Origin: Methylococcaceae bacterium NSP1-2
GTDB lineage: Bacteria > Pseudomonadota > Gammaproteobacteria > Methylococcales > Methylomonadaceae
Assembly: GCA_002256685.1 (NCBI GenBank)
Contig: NQJH01000071.1
Span: forward strand, 1-9,920
DNA length: 9,920 nt
Direction: 5' to 3'
Part shown: piece after piece, positions 4,895-9,920 of the stretch
How the letters are laid out: each line of letters opens with the position of its first letter
How positions within the stretch are numbered: position 1 is the stretch's first letter
Made by a program: the position numbers and the translations under genes
Notes under the pieces: generated by a model
Seen by the model: the letters and a program-made list of their open reading frames with translations, nothing else
Told to the model about the DNA's origin: nothing
The model's database searches: none

Positions 4895-7282
4895 ATGATT
4901 AAAAATCCTGCTTTAAAACTTTACAGTTTGGTCGTTATTAGTATTTTAAGCTGTTTTGCGGTGGTTTATAGCGACGTTTCTCTACTCACAGAACCCAAAC
5001 CCAGCCAGCCAATACCGATTAACACCCAACACGCGCCGGTTTCCTACACCAAAGACGTTAAGCCGATATTAGATTCGCGCTGTGTCGCGTGTCATGCCTG
5101 TTACGATTCACCTTGCCAACTAAAATTAACTGCCTTTGAAGGCTTAAGTCGTGGTGCGACTAAAAAAACCGTTTACGATCATGAACGACTAGAAGCTGTC
5201 GAACCGACGCGCTTATTCGTTGATGAAACCAGCACAGAAGGTTGGCGAACAAAAGACTTTTTTGCAGTGGTCAATGAACAGAATAATAGCCCACAAGATA
5301 ATCTCAACAAATCGCTGATTGCCAAATTATTGCGCTTAAAACACGATAATCCGTTGCCGACCACGGGTAAATTACCCGAAGACATCGAATTAACACTGGA
5401 GCGCGAGTTACAATGCCCTACCCTCGATGAATTTGCCAAACATCAACAAAAACACCCACTATGGGGTATGCCTTATGGCATATCACCGTTAACCGAATCA
5501 CAAGAAACCACGCTATTAAACTGGCTACAAGACGGCGCGAAATCTGACCAAACACACGCCTTATCGCCACTAGCGATTGCTGAAATCAGCAAATGGGAAG
5601 ACTTTTTTAACGGCACCTCACTAAAAGAACAACTCAGTAGCCGCTATTTTTATGAACATTTATATTTAGGCGATCTGCATTTTAAAGGGCATCCGCCGAC
5701 TGAATTCTATAAATTGGTACGCTCCAAAACCCCGTCTGGGCAAGATTTAGTCGAAATTAACAGCGTCAGACCGTTTGATGATCCCAACGTCAGCACATTT
5801 TATTACCGCTTGCGTCCGATTACTTCAACCATTGTCGATAAAGACCACTTCGTTTATGAATTAAGCGATGAAAAAATGGCACGTTTACGCAGCCTATTTT
5901 TAACGCCCGATTACACCGTCACTGCCCTACCCAGTTACGACCAAGTCAGTGCCGCCAATCCGTTTAAAACCTTTAGCGAACTGCCGGAAGTGGCGCGTTA
6001 TTCATTCCTACTCGATAACTCGCAATTCTTTTTCTCTGGCTTTATTAAAGGCCCCGTGTGCATGGGACAAGCGGCGTTAAATGTGATTCGGGATCAATTT
6101 TGGGTCGCTTTTGTTAAACCCCAAACTGAATACAATAAACAATACACCCAATTTTTAGCCGACAACAGCGAACATCTACGAATGCCCGCCTCCGAAGGTG
6201 AAGGCATTGGTTTTAAACAATGGCGAAAATTTCAGCAACTGCAATACCACTACTTAGAAAATAAAGATGCCTTCGTCAATAACGTCTTATGGCAACAACA
6301 AGCTGCCAATCTCAATTTAATTTGGGATGGTGACGGACATAATGAAAACGCCCTACTTACCGTGTTTCGCCATTATGACAATGCCACTGTGGTAACGGGA
6401 TTATTAGGCAAAACGCCGTTGACTACATGGGTGGTGGATTACCCAATCTTTGAACGCATACATTATTTATTGGTTGCTGGTTATAACGTCTATGGTAGCG
6501 CGGGGCATCAAGTCACTACGCGTTTATACATGGACTTTTTACGCATGGAATCGGAGAATTTATTTCTTAAATTTATTCCATTAAATGCCCAAAAATCCCT
6601 GCACGACAGTTGGTATCAAGGCATTGATCTTGCCCTATTTGGTTATTTTGAAACGCCTAGCTTCGGTACCGATAAAGAACCCGCTATTGCCTATTCAAGC
6701 ACCGATTATAAAAGCGAATTTTTTGCTAAAGTGCAGCAAAAACTGGGAGAAGCGGCGGGAAAAGCCGATTTAATTAATCGCTGTCAACAAAACTGCACGA
6801 ATGCAAACAGTACCGCCGAACAACAGCAAATCGACGCATTCATGCGCCAATTAGCCAATCTCACAGGCAACGATTTAACCGCATTACCCGAAGTTTCCTT
6901 TTTGCGCGTAAAAACCGCTAATCCTGATCAAGACCCTGTTTACACACTGATTCGTAATAAAAAACTTCGCAATGTGTCATTTATTTTTGCCGAAGATTTA
7001 CGCCGCGAACCTGAAAAAGATACCCTTACCGTGATTCCTGATTTTATTGGCAGTTATCCCAACATCTTTTTTGGTGTACCCGTCGCGCAACTTGCTGATT
7101 TTATCGACCAACTTAAACATAGCCAAACTGATACTGATAAAGATAACTTTTACAGCCATTACGGTATTCGCCGTAATAATCCAGAAATTTGGCAATATTA
7201 CGATTATTTCAACCAAAAACACCTGACTCAGCAACCAGAAACTGGCGGACTATTTGATATGAATCGCTATGAAAACTTGTAA
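4895..7282 (+). CDS. cti: Fatty acid cis/trans isomerase (periplasmic cytochrome c-type)
   Basis: A 795-residue enzyme that converts cis-unsaturated acyl chains of membrane phospholipids to trans without ATP, quickly rigidifying the membrane under solvent, heat or salt stress. Residues about 9-26 form one hydrophobic signal/anchor segment (LYSLVVISILSCFAVVYS), so the rest should be periplasmic. Right after SYTKDVKPILDSR comes the haem-attachment motif CVACH (63-67), within the family-typical CVACHACYDSPCQLKL, followed by GLSRGATK and YDHERLEAVEPTRLFVDE. Length is slightly above the roughly 770 residues of the Pseudomonas enzyme, and the reading frame is intact. The ATG at 4895 has no strong Shine-Dalgarno site, but the signal peptide fits this start. 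It stands alone behind MITE copy B; its promoter is not clear. Haem needs the cytochrome c maturation system, not present here. Confidence 0.93.
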   Translation: MIKNPALKLYSLVVISILSCFAVVYSDVSLLTEPKPSQPIPINTQHAPVSYTKDVKPILDSRCVACHACYDSPCQLKLTAFEGLSRGATKKTVYDHERLEAVEPTRLFVDETSTEGWRTKDFFAVVNEQNNSPQDNLNKSLIAKLLRLKHDNPLPTTGKLPEDIELTLERELQCPTLDEFAKHQQKHPLWGMPYGISPLTESQETTLLNWLQDGAKSDQTHALSPLAIAEISKWEDFFNGTSLKEQLSSRYFYEHLYLGDLHFKGHPPTEFYKLVRSKTPSGQDLVEINSVRPFDDPNVSTFYYRLRPITSTIVDKDHFVYELSDEKMARLRSLFLTPDYTVTALPSYDQVSAANPFKTFSELPEVARYSFLLDNSQFFFSGFIKGPVCMGQAALNVIRDQFWVAFVKPQTEYNKQYTQFLADNSEHLRMPASEGEGIGFKQWRKFQQLQYHYLENKDAFVNNVLWQQQAANLNLIWDGDGHNENALLTVFRHYDNATVVTGLLGKTPLTTWVVDYPIFERIHYLLVAGYNVYGSAGHQVTTRLYMDFLRMESENLFLKFIPLNAQKSLHDSWYQGIDLALFGYFETPSFGTDKEPAIAYSSTDYKSEFFAKVQQKLGEAAGKADLINRCQQNCTNANSTAEQQQIDAFMRQLANLTGNDLTALPEVSFLRVKTANPDQDPVYTLIRNKKLRNVSFIFAEDLRREPEKDTLTVIPDFIGSYPNIFFGVPVAQLADFIDQLKHSQTDTDKDNFYSHYGIRRNNPEIWQYYDYFNQKHLTQQPETGGLFDMNRYENL

Positions 7283-7290
7283 AAATCAGC

Positions 7291-7319
7291 TGAATTTACT
7301 CAGTTGTTAGTTAAATTCA
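7291..7319 (+). terminator. Weak AT-rich hairpin after cti
   Basis: TGAATTTA (7291-7298) and TAAATTCA (7312-7319) form an 8-bp stem around a 13-base loop, beginning 9 bases after the cti stop. It is AT-rich with no good T-run, so a terminator role is weakly supported. Confidence 0.3.
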
Positions 7320-7365
7320 CCTTGTTATTGTATTTTATGAAAACGTCTTCTATTCTTGAGTCTAT

Positions 7366-7701
7366 ATGTTAATGAATCGAAAAGCAGCAGAATTGAGAAC
7401 TCAAATAATGAACATAATTGATTTGCGTAAAAAATTACAGCAATCATCAACAGATCGGTGTGTCTCCGACAGACGTAAAGTTTCCTACTTATTTGGCTCA
7501 CCAGAATGGCTGGAATACATGAAGAACAATAAGCTTGAATACTCAACAGAAGAACGCCGTAAAATAATTAGGCGGTACGAAGATAGAGAACAGCTCACCG
7601 AACCTGAAGCCCTCGATTCTGAAGCAAACTATAAACGGATTTTTCTGACTGCAGGTGAAAGAAAATTACTGCAAGATATTTATCTGAGCGATTTGGATTA
7701 A
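7366..7701 (+). CDS. Hypothetical protein with Arg-rich DRR/ERR motifs
   Basis: A 111-residue soluble, highly charged protein not assigned to any family. The visible pattern is SDRRKVSYLFGSPEWLEYMKNN (35-56, a basic RR followed by an aromatic GSPEWLEYM segment), then EERRKIIRRYEDRE (63-76), and a C-terminal helix-like stretch GERKLLQDIYLSDLD. Repeated (D/E)RR units around a GSPEW core seem familiar from small uncharacterised gammaproteobacterial proteins, but I cannot name a function. No signal peptide or membrane segment is seen. Start choice is unclear: ATG codons at 7366, 7372 and 7408 all lack a strong ribosome site. It faces the truncated NAD-isocitrate dehydrogenase tail to tail, 37 bp apart. 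Confidence 0.6.
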   Translation: MLMNRKAAELRTQIMNIIDLRKKLQQSSTDRCVSDRRKVSYLFGSPEWLEYMKNNKLEYSTEERRKIIRRYEDREQLTEPEALDSEANYKRIFLTAGERKLLQDIYLSDLD

Positions 7702-7713
7702 CGGTTAAAAGGC

Positions 7714-7740
7714 AGGGTGGGCAGGTTTTTTGCCCACCCT
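7714..7740. terminator. Palindromic repeat AGGGTGGGCA...TGCCCACCCT, likely bidirectional terminator
   Basis: AGGGTGGGCA (7714-7723) and TGCCCACCCT (7731-7740) form a perfect GC-rich 10-bp stem around GGTTTTT. It sits between two convergent genes. The minus-strand stop codon TAG of the isocitrate dehydrogenase overlaps its edge (7739-7741). Repeats of this TAGGGTGGGC type are widespread in proteobacterial intergenic DNA. It is strong enough to block transcription from both sides, although no T-run follows it outside the stem. Confidence 0.7.
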
Positions 7741-8665
7741 ACGAATCAATAAGTGGAAGTACTGCGTTTACTACGCGTTGCGCGGCTTCGTGTTCACCGA
7801 TATGCGTTAACATCATCGCACCCGCCATAATCACAGCGGTTGGATTAGCCAGATTTTTACCCGCAATATCAGGCGCACTACCGTGTACCGCTTCAAACAA
7901 CGCGGCATCCGCACCAATATTAGCCCCTGGAATTAAACCTAAACCACCGACCAAACCCGCTGTTAAATCTGACAAAATATCGCCGAACATATTCGTAGTG
8001 ACCACCACATCAAATTGTTGTGGATTCATCACCATGTGCATACACGCGGCATCAACGATTTTTTCATCAAATTCAATGTCTGGATACAGCGCGGCAACTT
8101 CTCTCGCCACGTTCAAAAACAAGCCTTGGGTATATTTTAAAATATTGGCTTTATGACACACCGTGACTTTTTTACGCTGATTATCACGCGCATATTGAAA
8201 CGCATAATGCACAATACGTTCTGAAGCTACGCGCGTTACCACCGCCAAACTTTCAGCAATATCTTTTTTCGGGGTCAAATAATGTTCCAAACCCGCATAA
8301 AGACCTTCGGTATTTTCGCGGACAATGACAATATCAACATTCTCATAACGGGTTTTAATTCCCGGCCAACTTTTGGCAGGACGAACATTCGCATACAAAT
8401 CATACTGCTGACGCAATGCCACATTAATACTTCTAAAACCTGAACCCACTACCGTTGTTAAAGGTCCTTTAAACGCCAAGCGGGTTTTATCAAACGAAGC
8501 CAAGGTTTCATCGGGCAACGGATTACCAAATTTTTCAAACGCCGCCAATCCTGCGTAAGCTTCTTCCCACTGAATTTTTGCCCCCGATGCGTCCAGCACC
8601 TTAACCGCTTCATCCATAATAGAAGGTCCAATACCATCGCCTTTAATCAACGTCACAATACGCAT
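7739..8665 (-). CDS. NAD-type isocitrate dehydrogenase, C-terminally truncated
   Basis: A 308-residue member of the isocitrate/isopropylmalate dehydrogenase family. It shows KGDGIGPSI (8-16), GFRSINVALRQ with substrate serine 79, NVRPAKSWPG, VRENTEGLYAG with the catalytic tyrosine 123, CHKANILKYT with lysine 172, and NMFGDILSD with metal aspartates 229 and 233. HGSAPDIAGKNLANP (261-275) has Asp-Ile where NADP enzymes have Lys-Tyr, so NAD is the expected cofactor. The family normally runs to about 335 residues, ending in a conserved DLGGT..T..F..A segment. Here the frame stops after NAVLPLIDS, inside a palindromic repeat, so roughly 28-30 residues near the nucleotide site are missing. The ATG at 8665 has GGAGA upstream. 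Homoisocitrate or isopropylmalate dehydrogenase are less likely alternatives. It may be reduced or inactive. Confidence 0.85.
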   Translation of the reverse strand: MRIVTLIKGDGIGPSIMDEAVKVLDASGAKIQWEEAYAGLAAFEKFGNPLPDETLASFDKTRLAFKGPLTTVVGSGFRSINVALRQQYDLYANVRPAKSWPGIKTRYENVDIVIVRENTEGLYAGLEHYLTPKKDIAESLAVVTRVASERIVHYAFQYARDNQRKKVTVCHKANILKYTQGLFLNVAREVAALYPDIEFDEKIVDAACMHMVMNPQQFDVVVTTNMFGDILSDLTAGLVGGLGLIPGANIGADAALFEAVHGSAPDIAGKNLANPTAVIMAGAMMLTHIGEHEAAQRVVNAVLPLIDS

Positions 8666-8840
8666 TTATTTCTCCACGATTTAAACAAAAATACAATCAT
8701 ACACAGAAATAGCGCGTTATTCACAGAAAACTAACGGTCATTGTAGTGACTAATATGGTGTTCTAAAAATTAAACCTGCGTCTTAGCTACTGGTATTTCG
8801 GAGTACAAACCTAGGTTTGTACGCCTTGAATATAGCGGCT
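8666..8840. other. Spacer between RND and NAD-isocitrate dehydrogenase genes
   Basis: 175 bases without a gene. It contains palindrome copy 3 (8800-8825) and the ribosome site of the downstream minus-strand gene (TCTCC at 8671-8675). The rest is AT-rich. No confident promoter was found, although a TATGAT-like -10 is readable on the minus strand. The distance suggests separate transcription of the two minus-strand genes. Confidence 0.4.
8800..8825. repeat. 26-bp palindrome, copy 3
   Basis: Identical to copy 1 (1157-1182) except one base in the right arm (ACGCC instead of ACTCC). It lies 15 bases beyond the stop of the RND gene on the minus strand. No MITE adjoins this copy. Confidence 0.85.
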
Positions 8841-9920
8841 TTAGGCTTTGCCCAAAATCGCATAACAAACCGGCGTTAAAATCAAACTCGCCGCCATGCC
8901 TAGTAATAAACCTGCGGATAAAGATAAGGTCATCGGAATGAGAAATTGAGCTTGTGGGCTGGTTTCTAATAGCGTCGGTAGAAAGCCTGCAAAGTTGGTG
9001 AGAAAGGCGAGAAAAATGGGGCGAAATCGTGAGGTACAGGCATCACAGATGAGTTCAGCAATGGGCGCATCTTCGTCTTGATGTTCTCTTAGATAATCCA
9101 GTAATACTAAGCTGTCGTTGACCACTACGCCACTGGCGGCGACCATGCCCACTAAAGATTCCATTGATAATGGTAAACCCAGCGCAGCATGAGCCAATAC
9201 GCCACCACACCATGCGACGGGTGCGGCGAGTAAAAAAATCAGCGGTTTTAAATACGAGCGAAACGGGATGGCAATTAGCACATAAATGACTAACAATGAA
9301 ATGAGGGTATTTTGTTGTAGCGAGGTCGCCATTTCTTTTTGTTCTTGATGACCTTGCCCAATATCGATACTTAAACCTGTGTAACGTTGTTGCAAGGTTT
9401 TGAGTTCATTGGCTTCCAGCTTGTCATACAGCGCGTTGACATCGACTTTTTTGGTATCAACGCGGGCTTGAACTTTCAAAATACGGCGGCGGTCTTGACG
9501 CATAATTTTAGCCACGCCATTGCTTAAGGTCACGTCTGCCAAGCTACTCAATGGCACGCTCTGCCCATCGGCTAACTGTATTGGTAAATCATGCAGATTA
9601 GTCAATGATTGCCGTTCTGAACGCGGATAACGCACCCTGATTTTGACTTCATTACGCCCACGTTGTAAGCGTTCAACTTCATCACCGTAGTAGGCGTTAT
9701 GAACTTGTTCGGAGAGTTGTTCAAGACTGATACCTAAGTGTTCTGCATTGGGCTTTAGTGTTAAGTGAATTTCGGGTTTGCCCACTTCAGCAGAATCAAT
9801 GACATCATAAACGCCTGTATAACTGGCAAGCATGGCTTTGAATTGCTCGGCGGCTTTAACGAGGTCATCGGCATCGGTCGCGCCTAAATCAAATTCAATG
9901 TCATAAGGTACATCGCCTTC
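8841..9920 (-). CDS. RND efflux transporter permease subunit, C-terminal part (cut by window edge)
   Basis: The frame stays open to the window's right edge (29 codons upstream of the first ATG at 9833 read EGDVPYDIEFDLGATDADDL...), so this is the last 359 residues of a protein of about 1,000-1,050. RND pumps are inner-membrane trimers that export drugs, metals or other compounds using the proton gradient, with a periplasmic adaptor and outer-membrane channel. The first half seen is the second periplasmic porter region. Five C-terminal membrane segments follow at about 205-221, 224-247, 253-276, 300-318 and 326-354 of the visible part. Family-typical motifs are SGVVVNDSLVLLDYLR and SRFRPIFLAFLTNFAGFLPTLLE followed by AQFLIPM. 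It resembles the AcrB/HAE1 (COG0841) group more than the CzcA metal group. Substrate cannot be told from this part. Confidence 0.92.
   Translation of the reverse strand, partial: EGDVPYDIEFDLGATDADDLVKAAEQFKAMLASYTGVYDVIDSAEVGKPEIHLTLKPNAEHLGISLEQLSEQVHNAYYGDEVERLQRGRNEVKIRVRYPRSERQSLTNLHDLPIQLADGQSVPLSSLADVTLSNGVAKIMRQDRRRILKVQARVDTKKVDVNALYDKLEANELKTLQQRYTGLSIDIGQGHQEQKEMATSLQQNTLISLLVIYVLIAIPFRSYLKPLIFLLAAPVAWCGGVLAHAALGLPLSMESLVGMVAASGVVVNDSLVLLDYLREHQDEDAPIAELICDACTSRFRPIFLAFLTNFAGFLPTLLETSPQAQFLIPMTLSLSAGLLLGMAASLILTPVCYAILGKA

Noticed and set aside
4895..7282. Unusual cysteine cluster CVACHACYDSPC in Cti as a novel extra metal site
   Set aside because: As I recall, this arrangement around the haem motif is typical of the cis/trans isomerase family, so it is not specific to this protein.
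7660..7740. Frameshift or read error explaining the short NAD-isocitrate dehydrogenase
   Set aside because: The three minus-strand frames beyond the stop were read and show no DLGGT-type C-terminal segment. A facing gene ends only 37 bp away, so a hidden tail is not present, although replacement of the tail cannot be dated.
1..9920. A defence, toxin-antitoxin or biosynthetic gene system
   Set aside because: No gene in the window belongs to such a system. The gene content is housekeeping and stress functions separated by repeats.

Overview
This window looks like chromosomal DNA of a fairly AT-rich (roughly 42% G+C by eye) Gram-negative bacterium, most likely a gammaproteobacterium. The reasons are the proteobacterial-type NADP isocitrate dehydrogenase, the periplasmic haem-containing fatty acid cis/trans isomerase (Cti), an RND efflux pump, a DUF1289 protein, and intergenic spacers full of short palindromic repeats. 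The style of gene content and repeats recalls Thiotrichales/Beggiatoa-like or methanotroph genomes, but that placement is a guess. No phage, plasmid, CRISPR, rRNA or tRNA genes are seen.

Layout. Positions 1-618 hold no protein gene but several strong hairpins, including two tandem terminator-like structures (411-441 and 444-503). Next come hsp20 (619-1128, +) and a DUF1614 membrane protein (1344-2000, +). This meets NADP-isocitrate dehydrogenase icd (2145-3428, -) tail to tail across two hairpins. After a divergent spacer comes a probable two-gene operon: a DUF1289 protein (3813-4019, +) and an MBL-fold protein (4049-4648, +). Then cti (4895-7282, +) and an unrecognised 111-aa protein (7366-7701, +). 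The latter converges on a second isocitrate dehydrogenase of NAD type (7739-8665, -), whose C-terminus is missing and whose stop codon lies in a palindromic repeat. The 3' part of an RND transporter gene (8841-9920, -) runs off the right edge.

The most distinctive content is intergenic. Three copies of a MITE-like element of 101-112 bp (1196-1298, 3569-3680, 4719-4819) share an 18-bp terminal inverted repeat (CACTGCCATTAAGTTAAG) and an internal hairpin. Two are flanked by 11-12 bp target-site duplications, which suggests mobilisation by an IS4-like transposase. A separate 26-bp perfect palindrome with half-site GGAGTACAAACCT occurs three times (1157-1182, 4664-4712, 8800-8825). The middle copy is split at its dyad centre by a 23-bp insert of the CCTGAG...TCGAAGGG repeat type. 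Two of the three palindromes sit next to a MITE.

Functionally the genes are mostly housekeeping and stress related: protein aggregation (Hsp20), membrane rigidification (Cti), efflux (RND) and the oxidative TCA step (two isocitrate dehydrogenases of different cofactor type). They do not form one pathway or a recognisable defence or biosynthetic system.
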